Below are positions 34,314 to 41,882 of a stretch of 48,527 nt of DNA, in pieces. The stretch spans positions 1 to 48,527 of the forward strand of contig JAUNPJ010000022.1 of assembly GCA_030536755.1 (NCBI GenBank). The letters are read 5' to 3'. Source of the stretch: Eubacteriales bacterium. GTDB lineage: Bacteria; Bacillota; Clostridia; Lachnospirales; Lachnospiraceae. The first letter of the stretch is position 1, and every line of letters starts with the position of its first letter. The notes beneath the pieces were generated by a model, which was not told the DNA's origin, did no database searches, and was given only the letters and a program-made list of their open reading frames with translations. The translations under genes and the position numbers were made by a program.

Positions 34314-35852
34314 CTATAGTTCCATACCACGATTCCGTTTCTTTGGTTTCGCAGCTTCTCTTTGTTTTACTTCCACTTGTTTTTTCTCAAGTGCTTCTAA
34401 AACAGAGTTCTCATTTTTATCATCCAAAACAGATTCAATGTTTTTCTGTATCTTCTGATATGTTTTCAGCTCTCTGAACAGAGCATCTTTCTCTTCTTTC
34501 AATGTAGCTATCTCACCGGGTAAAACAGATTTATCGTATTCCCACTTATGAACCGGAACCTTTCCATCATCATTTCGTTTTTCCTGCAACACTCGCCTGG
34601 CACGATAATATCGATTCAGCTCTGACTTGTGTTCCTCTTTGTATTTCTCCTTAAACCATTTCTTCTGATTCAGCTCATCATATATCGGCTGCATTTTCTG
34701 ATATTCGTCCCAGGCATGGATTCCTTCTTTTGCTAAAAATAGCGTTGCTGCCTTGTCCTCTATTTCTTTCTTTTTCTCCCGAATTAATTTTTCTAATGAT
34801 TGCATCCTTGCTGTCAGTTCATCCGGAGTATCAATGTGTTCTCGCTGTAGAAATGAAATGATGGTTGTAAATTCTTTCAGATTTGTTGTCTTTGCCTTTT
34901 GTGTTCCATATGCAAATGTCTCTGCCACTTCATTTCTCTGCTCATAATATTCCATCAAATACTCTGCAATGGTAGGTTTCTTTGTAAGCAGCATTTTTTC
35001 CTGTAGCTGACCTTCCTGAAACATTGCTCTCCACAAAAGTTCTTTTGCATCTTGAAGCATCTGATTAAATTTACGGATCATTCGATTCAAGCTTCCAAGA
35101 GCAGTTTCCATTCCTTTTGCTTCTAGAGCTTGAACCGTTGGTCCTTCGTGAACGGTTGGTATCTGGTTCACACCAAGTTCTTCATAAGAACGCCAGTCTA
35201 CTCTTTGTGGCAAACCTTTTTCTTCATAAAGCTCGTTACACAGATCTGCCCATGCCTTCCGAAGCTCCATCAAAGTTTCCTTACTGCTCCAATCATTTAC
35301 CGGCACAGCTTTCATTTTTGGTTTGCCATTTTTATTTAAAACCGGTGTTCCATCTTCATTCAGAATCGGAATCTTTTTCTGCTTTACATCCCATGTCCCA
35401 TCTTCCTTTAAAGGACGGATTGGAACCATGATATGCATGTGAGGATTTGGTTCTTTATCATCTGATTGCTTTGGATCATGAATCGCCAGATCCACCATCA
35501 TACCTCGACTAACCAACTGTTCCCGGACAAATCTTCTTGCCAGTTCGATATTTTCTTCCATTGAAAATTCATTCATAAAAGCAATATCAAAACTGTGTGC
35601 CAGCTGTGCTTTCTTATTTGACTCTTCCCACTCCAGTTCATTCCAGAGAGTTTCTCTGTCTTTAAATCTTTCAGGAGCATGATCGGGCAAATGAATTTCT
35701 GAAAGAATCACTCCACCTTTTCTTGTGTAGTCATTTGTTTCTCCGTAATAACTACTGTAAAGTTTTTCACCGGAACGATATGCCGCACTTGCGATTGCTG
35801 ACTGTCCATGTCCTCTGGATAGCTGCGTTAAATGAAAATGATAACATCCCAA
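34314..35852 (-). CDS. mobA: MobA/MobL-type (MobQ) relaxase
   Basis: 512-residue DNA nicking enzyme. The N-terminal relaxase domain shows HFHLTQLSRGHGQSAIASAA, YRSGEKLYS (tyrosine region) and the metal-binding NPHMHIMVP; the C-terminal half is a long, charged coiled-coil-like region rich in Lys/Glu. It should nick the oriT at about 36332 and lead strand transfer. The start is TTG at 35852 with GAGGAGGAGTAAT upstream, one base after the stop of the DUF3847 gene. Confidence 0.9.
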   Translation of the reverse strand: MGCYHFHLTQLSRGHGQSAIASAAYRSGEKLYSSYYGETNDYTRKGGVILSEIHLPDHAPERFKDRETLWNELEWEESNKKAQLAHSFDIAFMNEFSMEENIELARRFVREQLVSRGMMVDLAIHDPKQSDDKEPNPHMHIMVPIRPLKEDGTWDVKQKKIPILNEDGTPVLNKNGKPKMKAVPVNDWSSKETLMELRKAWADLCNELYEEKGLPQRVDWRSYEELGVNQIPTVHEGPTVQALEAKGMETALGSLNRMIRKFNQMLQDAKELLWRAMFQEGQLQEKMLLTKKPTIAEYLMEYYEQRNEVAETFAYGTQKAKTTNLKEFTTIISFLQREHIDTPDELTARMQSLEKLIREKKKEIEDKAATLFLAKEGIHAWDEYQKMQPIYDELNQKKWFKEKYKEEHKSELNRYYRARRVLQEKRNDDGKVPVHKWEYDKSVLPGEIATLKEEKDALFRELKTYQKIQKNIESVLDDKNENSVLEALEKKQVEVKQREAAKPKKRNRGMEL

Positions 35853-35853
35853 A

Positions 35854-36204
35854 TTACTCCTCCTCTACAATTCCCTGTCTGCCCTGCACCATATCGGCTA
35901 CACGCAAATGAAACCGCAGCTCTGGAATATGCAACACTTCGTCCATCAATTCATAAAACTCCGATTCCATCAGATACTGTGTATCTTTGCAGATTGCTTC
36001 GATCGCAGCACCCTTAGTAATCAGACGATGTACTCTGGCCTTATCTTTTTTCTTTCTCTGGTAGGCGAGCTGATTTTCTGCCCGCCTAATACAATGCTCT
36101 GCCTGCAACTGCTTTAATCTTGCATCTTCAATCTGCTGTTTGATTTTTTCCTGTTCTCTTAAATTTTCTTCTCGATACTCTTCAAATGATTTCTTTCTTG
36201 CCAT
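35854..36204 (-). CDS. DUF3847 family mobilization accessory protein
   Basis: 116 residues, strongly charged and helical (REENLREQEKIKQQIEDA, coiled coil over about residues 8-55). This family is regularly found directly before MobQ relaxase genes in Firmicutes elements. It may act like MobC, helping the relaxase open the oriT, which lies just upstream of this gene. Function is inferred from context. Confidence 0.75.
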   Translation of the reverse strand: MARKKSFEEYREENLREQEKIKQQIEDARLKQLQAEHCIRRAENQLAYQRKKKDKARVHRLITKGAAIEAICKDTQYLMESEFYELMDEVLHIPELRFHLRVADMVQGRQGIVEEE

Positions 36205-36266
36205 ATGTAAATAACCTTTCTATAAAACTTTCTCTTCATCGGATTTCTAATCTGCAAAACCTTCTC

Positions 36267-36337
36267 TGAAATGACTTTCAGAACGATTCGCTCTGGAGAA
36301 CGCACATACTTTGCTAAAAGTATATAAGTGCGCTCTT
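36267..36337. other. candidate origin of transfer (MobQ type)
   Basis: Lies in the 150-bp gap between ssb and the mob genes. A hairpin with 7-bp arms (ATACTTT 36306-36312, AAAGTAT 36317-36323) is followed two bases later by TAAGTGCGCTCTT (36325-36337), which matches the conserved nic region of RSF1010/pGO1-type plasmids (TAAGTGCGCCCT). By analogy the nick falls between 36332 and 36333. A further dyad CTGAAA/TTTCAG sits at 36267-36282. The neighbouring relaxase is of the matching family. Confidence 0.78.
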
Positions 36338-36354
36338 CAGCCTTGCTTCAGAGA

Positions 36355-36774
36355 TTATTCAAACGGTAATTCTTCACCTTCCGGAACTTCCATGAATCCC
36401 TCACTGTCTGTTTTAGTTTCCTGTACATCATCTGCTTCAGCAGCTTTGCTTTCCGCAAAATAATGCTCATCTACAACGATCTCTGTGGTATAAACCTTCC
36501 TATCATCCTTACCGGTATAACTACCAGTCTGGATTCGGCCGCACACAGCAATTTTCATTCCCTTCTTCAACCACTTCATGGCAAACTCAGCCCCCTTGCC
36601 ATAAACCACACAATTGATAAAATCAGAAGCGGTGCTGTTGCTTCCACGATATCTACGATCAACTGCAAGCATGTACTTCACCATCAGAGTGTCACCGGAA
36701 CCTCCAACATATTTTGATTCGGGATTTCTTGTCAATCTTCCCATTAACTGAACCTTATTCATATAATTCACCAT
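36355..36774 (-). CDS. ssb: single-stranded DNA-binding protein
   Basis: 139-residue OB-fold protein: MNKVQLMGRLTRNPESKYV start, FINCVVYGKGAEFAMKWLKKG and ICGRIQTGSY-like segments, and an acidic tail ending in ELPFE that resembles the partner-binding DDDIPF tip. It is an element-borne copy that should coat the transferred strand. AAAGG precedes the ATG; MNKVQ four residues later is an alternative start. Confidence 0.93.
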   Translation of the reverse strand: MVNYMNKVQLMGRLTRNPESKYVGGSGDTLMVKYMLAVDRRYRGSNSTASDFINCVVYGKGAEFAMKWLKKGMKIAVCGRIQTGSYTGKDDRKVYTTEIVVDEHYFAESKAAEADDVQETKTDSEGFMEVPEGEELPFE

Positions 36775-36786
36775 TTTAACCTTTCG

Positions 36787-37083
36787 CTAAATGCGAAGCA
36801 GATATTCTGCTTCATGTCCTGTTATGTCACTTAATACCGTCAGATATTGATCCCTGGCAGCCTTTCTTGCATCATCTTCTGCGCGTATGTCAAAAAACAT
36901 ATCTGTATAGATTGATGCATATTCTTCCATATTCAATTTTCGCAATAATCCGAAGACCAATTTTCTAAAATCTTCGTCGGTTGCATATAAGCCAACCATT
37001 TTGAGTCGCCTCTTTGTGAATTCAAGGTTTTCACAACCAAACCACACAAGGAGCTTCTCTTCATCCAATGACAAAAGTTCCAA
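36787..37083 (-). CDS. small element-encoded protein of unknown function
   Basis: 98 residues, acidic and helical (LLSLDEEKLLVWFGCENLEFTKRRLK at the start). It is not recognised. The start is TTG at 37083 with AGGAGGAATTA upstream. It sits 12 bp before ssb, so it is the first gene of the ssb-mob-rep-xis-int run. Confidence 0.65.
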   Translation of the reverse strand: MELLSLDEEKLLVWFGCENLEFTKRRLKMVGLYATDEDFRKLVFGLLRKLNMEEYASIYTDMFFDIRAEDDARKAARDQYLTVLSDITGHEAEYLLRI

Positions 37084-37296
37084 TAATTCCTCCTATACTT
37101 TTCTTATTCCTTTCCTCTTTGCTAAATCAACAAGTTATAATCGCACACTTCCACCTCAACGTTCCCTGCATCAGATTTAACCGAAACGTATGCACTGATC
37201 AGACACTCAGGATGAAAATTCCCAAAAACACATTCAGATTAAGTATCCTCTTGCAAAAGAACTATGAAGTTGTCAAGATGTGGTGAGGAGATGTAG

Positions 37297-37452
37297 ATTT
37301 CTATTCATGTCCAGAATGAAAATGAATTTGATGAAATAAATTATTCTCTAAATGCTCCTCTACCTATATGGGAATGGAAAAGGTCTTATACAACATTTTT
37401 TGATAAAAAGTTTCAAAAGTTTGCAAATTGTTATCCCTACCATCCCTTTTGA
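37297..37452 (+). pseudogene. remnant of an open frame in the 37.1-37.4 kb gap
   Basis: The gap between the small gene and the first silent hsdS cassette has no intact gene. A 51-codon open stretch here reads like real protein (FDEINYSLNAPLPIWEWKRS, then FDKKFQKFANCYPYHPF) but has no start codon or ribosome site, and an upstream stop precedes it. It may be the end of a gene broken when the RM locus was joined to the element. I could not identify it. Confidence 0.3.
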
Positions 37453-37481
37453 ATAATTACCTATACACTTTTTATACCGAT

Positions 37482-37546
37482 AATTTGCATTATGAGAAGT
37501 TCCCTGATAGCAGCGTAAAATGTATTGAAGATGAGATACCGTTTGA
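37482..37546 (+). repeat. IR1, silent copy (65-bp inverted repeat)
   Basis: Identical over 65 of 65 bases to the reverse complement of 41623-41687 in the active hsdS. Both copies are read in the same codon frame (NLHYEKFPDSSVKCIEDEIPF), so inversion exchanges everything after residue ~66 of HsdS in frame. Confidence 0.97.
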
Positions 37547-38225
37547 GTTGCCTGCGGGGTGGAGTTGGGCAAGAATATTTTCCATAACAGAAGAGCTTCC
37601 ATATGGTACCGCAAAAAAATCATCACCGACAGGTCTTGTTGCTGTATTGCGTATGGGAAATATTCAATCCGGTGAAATTGACTATTCAGATCTTGTGTAT
37701 TCCTCAGATAGAGATGATATTGTAAAGTATACTCTTATAAAAAATGACTTGCTTTTTAATAGAACCAACAGTGCAGAATGGGTAGGTAAAACCGCTATTT
37801 ATCGTGGAAATATGCCGGCTATCTATGCAGGCTATCTCATCAGGATAAGAACTTTTATTAATGCAGAATACTTGAATGTAGTAATGAATAGCGGTTATGC
37901 AAAGTCGTATTGCAATTCAGTAAAAACTGATGGTGTAAATCAGTCGAACATCAACGCACAGAAATTAGGCAATTTCTTGGTCCCAATTCCATCTTTCGGT
38001 GAGCAACACCGTATTTCATCAAATATTGCTGACATTCTTCCAAGAATTTCGATAATTCAAGATGAAAAAGACTATATAACAGATTTGATACAGAAAACGA
38101 AATCAAAAATCCTCGATCTCGCCATTCGTGGTAAGCTTGTACCACAAAATCCGGATGACGAGCCTGCTTCTGTTCTATTGGATCGTATCCGTGCTGAGAA
38201 AGAAGAACTCATCAACCAGGGAAAA

Positions 38226-38284
38226 ATCAAGCGTGATAAGAAGGAATCTGTCATCTTCCGTGGTGAGGATAACTCTTATTATGA
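38226..38284 (+). repeat. IR2, silent copy (59-bp inverted repeat)
   Basis: Identical over 59 of 59 bases to the reverse complement of 40906-40964 in the active hsdS, in frame (IKRDKKESVIFRGEDNSYY). It lies in the central conserved spacer, and weaker similarity extends ~120 bp upstream. Inversion here swaps only the second TRD. Confidence 0.97.
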
Positions 38285-38841
38285 TGACATCCCGGATGGC
38301 TGGGAAATCTGTTATCTTGGAGAGCTCTTTAATGTTTGTTCTGCTAAACGTGTCAAACAATCTGATTGGCGCACTGAAGGTGTTCCATTTTATCGAGCAC
38401 GTGAAATAGTAAAGCTATCCAATAATGATTTTGTAGATAATGAATTGTATATTTCTGAAGACCATTATCAGCAAGTAAAAAAAGAATATGGTATCCCTCA
38501 ACCAGGAGATTTAATGGTTTCGGGTGTTGGGACAATTGGTAAAGTATACGTTGTAAAAGATACAGATCATTTTTATTATAAAGATGCAAGTGTACTTTGT
38601 TTTGAAAATAGAAATGGGATTATCGATTCTCAATATGCTAAATATATGTTAATGTCTGAATTTATTCAGAACCAAATGAGAGAAAACTCCAAGGGAACAA
38701 CGGTAGATACAATAACTATTTCTGCTGCAATGAATTATATTTGCTTCGTCCCTCCGGCAAATGAGCAAAAACGTATTGTTTCAGCTATAGAACAAATTTT
38801 GAATCATCTAAAAATCATAGAATTGGCATTGTTGTAATTTT

Positions 38842-38875
38842 CAGCCGCCTTCGTTGCGAGGGCGGCTGTTCTTTT
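38842..38875 (+). terminator. terminator between silent hsdS and the recombinase gene
   Basis: CAGCCGCC (38842-38849) pairs with GGCGGCTG (38861-38868) with extra pairs inside, followed by TTCTTTT. It separates the converging cassette and recombinase gene. Confidence 0.8.
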
Positions 38876-39683
38876 ACCATGTTACAATTTTATCTACAAG
38901 TGCTTGCTGTTCGCTGGCGGTACGTCGCAAATATATACGAGTGGTTTCGATGCTTTCATGTCCCATAAGGTCGGCAAGCAAAGCAATATCATTGTACTTT
39001 TCGAGAAAATTCTTTGCATAACGATGGCGGAAAGAATGAGGATAAACCACTTTTTTATCAAGCCCATATTTATCGGCATAATTCTTTAATTGCTGTGAAA
39101 TACCACGGGTGGTGATGCGATCTCCATAACGGTTTAAAAACAAATAACCGGAAGAACGTCCTGTTTCCTCCAGCCATGCTATAGTTTCTTCTCTCAATTT
39201 CTTAGGAATAAACAATCGACGAAGCTTTCCACCTTTCGTATACAAATCAAAGTAACCAAGTTCCACATGTTCGATTTTGATGTGAATAAGCTCGCTAACA
39301 CGGGCTCCGGTAGCAGCGAGATACCAAACGACAAAATACCACTCCATATTCCCATCTTTCTTCAACTGACGTTTCAAAAATTTGTAATCGGCATTGCTGA
39401 TTACATTTTCCAAAAAGCTTTTTTGTTGGATTTTTACAGCTTTGAGCCTGAGTTGTGGTTTTCCAAGATAATCAAGATACTTGTTCATAGCCTGTATTCT
39501 CAGATTAACTGTTTTGGGCTTAAATCGTTCCATCAGAAAACCTTTGTACGCAAGCAAATTTTCTGACGATACATGTTCATAGTTTGCAGTAAAATAATTG
39601 ACTGTCCACAGGTAAGAGTCGATAGTGTTTTCTGTGAGATTCTCTTTTTTCAGATATTCCTCAAATGTAATTTTTGTCTTCAT
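38874..39683 (-). CDS. tyrosine recombinase of the hsdS inversion system
   Basis: 269-residue XerC/D-like recombinase. N-terminal SAM-like core-binding domain (residues 1-85), catalytic domain with Arg in GARVSELIHI, HSFRHRYAKNF (His-x-x-Arg), LMGHESIETT and the nucleophile Tyr in RIYLRRT. It lacks the arm-binding domain of the element's Int, as expected for a DNA invertase acting on short sites. It lies between the silent hsdS cassettes, like the recombinases of the pneumococcal ivr/SpnIII locus, and inside the segments that IR1 and IR2 invert. GGAGGTGTC precedes the ATG. Confidence 0.9.
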   Translation of the reverse strand: MKTKITFEEYLKKENLTENTIDSYLWTVNYFTANYEHVSSENLLAYKGFLMERFKPKTVNLRIQAMNKYLDYLGKPQLRLKAVKIQQKSFLENVISNADYKFLKRQLKKDGNMEWYFVVWYLAATGARVSELIHIKIEHVELGYFDLYTKGGKLRRLFIPKKLREETIAWLEETGRSSGYLFLNRYGDRITTRGISQQLKNYADKYGLDKKVVYPHSFRHRYAKNFLEKYNDIALLADLMGHESIETTRIYLRRTASEQQALVDKIVTW

Positions 39684-39736
39684 AAAAAGACACCTCCATG
39701 ATTTATTTGCGATAATTCGCTGAATAAATTATAGCG

Positions 39737-40336
39737 GTGCAATGTGTGAAATCCTCTTATTATGAGAAGATTAGTGATATAACAGAAAATATTGATGATA
39801 TTATTCCATTTGAAATTCCAGTCACATGGCAGTGGTGCAGAGGTTATACTTGTTTTGCAGGAATGGAAAGCAAAAAACCTACAGGTGACTTTTTTGATTA
39901 TATTGATATTGACTCTATTGATAACAATAATCACAAAATCAAAGAGCCCAAACATATTCCTGTTTCTGAGGCGCCAAGCCGTGCCAATAGAGCAGTACAG
40001 AATGGAAGTGTCTTATTTTCGCTTGTGAGACCGTATCTTGAAAATATCGCACTTATTGATGAAAAATATTCTAACAGTATTGCATCAACGGGCTTTTATG
40101 TTTGCAATTCTACAGGTGCACTATATCCTGTATATATGTTTTTCTTAATGGTCTCAGGATATGTAGTAAAAGGGTTAAATCGATTCATGAAAGGTGATAA
40201 TTCGCCATCCATTAACAAGGACAATATAGAAAATTGGTTATATCCTATTCCACCATTTGAGGAACAAAAGATAATTTGTCAAAAAATAAAATCGATGTTC
40301 TCCGAAATTGAAGTAATAGAAAAAAGCCTCAGCTGA
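39737..40336 (+). pseudogene. silent hsdS half cassette (third version of TRD2)
   Basis: 199 codons matching only the last part of an HsdS: the short shared beginning SSYYEKI, one TRD (PFEIPVTWQWCRGYT to YPIPPFEEQKIICQKI) and the C-terminal helix ending IEKSLS. The 16 bases 39754-39769 equal the reverse complement of 40902-40917 in the active gene, in frame. Its last codons overlap those of the active gene in a perfect palindrome. Inversion would give a 515-residue HsdS with this TRD as the second domain. It has no convincing start signals of its own. Confidence 0.85.
39754..39769 (+). repeat. 16-bp short inverted site before the third TRD2
   Basis: CTCTTATTATGAGAAG here is found inverted at 40902-40917 in the active hsdS. 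The core ATTATGAGAAG also occurs in both IR1 copies, so it may be the recombinase recognition core. Confidence 0.75.
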
Positions 40337-40349
40337 GGCTTTTTTCTAT
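40316..40349. repeat. 34-bp perfect palindrome shared by two converging hsdS ends
   Basis: 17-bp perfect arms with no spacer. Read on either strand it encodes the C-terminus (I)EKSLS and the stop, so the active gene and the half cassette end with the same residues in the same DNA. With its A-run and T-run it should also work as a two-way terminator. It is close to the symmetry centre of the 16-bp inverted sites. Confidence 0.9.
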
Positions 40350-41882
40350 GTCACGCAATCGAGACAATAGTTCACTAATTCTATTTACAATTCTTTCTTG
40401 CTCCGATATTGGAGGAAACGGAATTAAGGCTCTCTTCAACATGTCCTGAGTTAGCTGATTGATGGCTGTAGAATTTCCATCGTCAAATACATTTCTGAAT
40501 TGACTTGAACGCAGATAGTGCAAAACATATTTGTAATAATCTGTTTTATAAACAGCCATAAATGCACCAAAGGATGCAGGTTCTTTTAGTTCATCAATGA
40601 GTGCACATTTCCCAACCAATGCCTTGCTACCATTTCTTGCGCATATTAGAATATCATTAGGCTGAACATACTGATTTTCTCGTATTTTCGTTTTTACACG
40701 GACCAAATCATTCAAATCTATTTCATCATCAACGATATTGTTTGAACGCAAAACCATTGTGCCAGTAGGATCAATGTCTGTTGGTCTATACGTAAGGCCG
40801 ATATTAGTTGTTCCAATCATTGATAGATTACACCATTCCCATCCATCTGGCAATTCAAATGGTAACTCATCTTCAATGGAACGGCATTTACCATCAGAGA
40901 ACTTCTCATAATAAGAGTTATCCTCACCACGGAAGATGACAGATTCCTTCTTATCACGCTTGATCTTTCCTTGCTTGATGAGTTCTTCTTTCTCTGCGCG
41001 AATGTGTTCCAGAAGAACAGAAGCCGGTTCGTCATCTGGGCTCTGAGGGACAAGCCGGCCACGAATAGCAAGGTCAAGAATCTTCGACTTTGTGATTTGA
41101 ATAATTTCTTTCAGATCACCTTTATTACTATCTATATCGTCAATAATGTGAAGTGAATTGTCTGTACTTTTACATATTTTCTCTTGCTCACTGAGAGGAG
41201 GTAGTGGCAAGTAGGCCCCCAATACAATTTCGCGACGAATTCCTGGAATAATTCCATTTGCCTGTGCTGTAATATCACTGAGCATTGCAGAGATCGCTAT
41301 ATACAGATATTGAGGCGTAATAGCATTTGTACATCTTAGAGCCATGATCTGCCTTGCAATATGGGCATCTATAATATCACAAAAAGCCATCTTACCTACG
41401 CCGGATCCTTTAACCGTCAGAAGAAGATCGCCTATGGTTGCGTGCGTTGTAGGTGTAGTAGTCCAGCGATTGATAATAACCTTCCCGTGTTCAAGATTAC
41501 TTGCTCCTGTTATATACGGAATACCCTCGCCAATATCATTGTACCGATTAGGAGTTAAGTCTTGTCCTGAATATAGTTCAATTACATCTGCGTAATGGCA
41601 CCACGCCCATCCCTCCGGCACATCAAACGGTATCTCATCTTCAATACATTTTACGCTGCTATCAGGGAACTTCTCATAATGCAAATTGTCCTCACCAACA
41701 AAGATAACGGAATCATTTTTAATGTCTTTCTTTTTTAGCTTTCCTTCCTTAACCATCTGTTGCTTCTGTTCACGGATTCTTTCCAAAAGAACCGATGCCG
41801 GTTCATCATTCGGATCCTGCGGAACAAGCTTACCACGGATAGCAAGGTCAAGAATCTTTTGTCGTAATGCCTTGGTATCCAT
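40329..41882 (-). CDS. hsdS: type I restriction-modification specificity subunit HsdS (expressed copy)
   Basis: 517 residues that choose the DNA target for the HsdM/HsdR complex. Layout: N-terminal conserved helix region (ILDLAIRGKLVPQDPNDEPAS), TRD1 (about 90-245), central conserved region repeating the N-terminal one (ILDLAIRGRLVPQSPDDEPAS, from about 268), TRD2 (about 335-500) and the end EKSLS. It is the only hsdS-like sequence with a proper start: ATG at 41882 shares its A with the hsdM stop. IR1 spans residues ~66-87 and IR2 residues ~307-326, which makes both TRDs exchangeable. Confidence 0.95.
   Translation of the reverse strand: MDTKALRQKILDLAIRGKLVPQDPNDEPASVLLERIREQKQQMVKEGKLKKKDIKNDSVIFVGEDNLHYEKFPDSSVKCIEDEIPFDVPEGWAWCHYADVIELYSGQDLTPNRYNDIGEGIPYITGASNLEHGKVIINRWTTTPTTHATIGDLLLTVKGSGVGKMAFCDIIDAHIARQIMALRCTNAITPQYLYIAISAMLSDITAQANGIIPGIRREIVLGAYLPLPPLSEQEKICKSTDNSLHIIDDIDSNKGDLKEIIQITKSKILDLAIRGRLVPQSPDDEPASVLLEHIRAEKEELIKQGKIKRDKKESVIFRGEDNSYYEKFSDGKCRSIEDELPFELPDGWEWCNLSMIGTTNIGLTYRPTDIDPTGTMVLRSNNIVDDEIDLNDLVRVKTKIRENQYVQPNDILICARNGSKALVGKCALIDELKEPASFGAFMAVYKTDYYKYVLHYLRSSQFRNVFDDGNSTAINQLTQDMLKRALIPFPPISEQERIVNRISELLSRLRDIEKSLS
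40902..40917 (-). repeat. 16-bp short inverted site, active copy
   Basis: Reverse complement of 39754-39769, in the codons for SYYEK just before TRD2 of the active hsdS. It overlaps the end of IR2 by 12 bases, so both TRD2 swaps use nearly the same point. Confidence 0.75.
40906..40964 (-). repeat. IR2, active copy
   Basis: Reverse complement of 38226-38284 without mismatch; encodes IKRDKKESVIFRGEDNSYY in the central spacer of HsdS. Confidence 0.97.
41623..41687 (-). repeat. IR1, active copy
   Basis: Reverse complement of 37482-37546 without mismatch; encodes the residues just before TRD1 of HsdS. Confidence 0.97.

Larger units (their letters stand above)
37428..38837 (+). pseudogene. silent hsdS cassette with two target-recognition domains
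   Basis: 469 codons without the first ~65 residues and start signals of a real HsdS. The HsdS-like part begins at 37482 exactly at the 65-bp inverted repeat (NLHYEKFPDSSVKCIEDEIPF). It has a first TRD (about 37550-38080), a conserved central spacer (ILDLAIRGKLVPQNPDDEPAS ...) with the 59-bp repeat at 38226-38284, then a second TRD ending near PPANEQKRIVSAIEQILN. Opposite strand to the active gene. Joined to the active N-terminus by inversion at the 65-bp repeat, it would give a 516-residue HsdS. Confidence 0.9.

Noticed and set aside
40329-41882. ON/OFF switching of the RM system by inversion
   Set aside because: Each of the three inversions joins in-frame sequence and leaves a full-length HsdS, so specificity change fits better than switching off.
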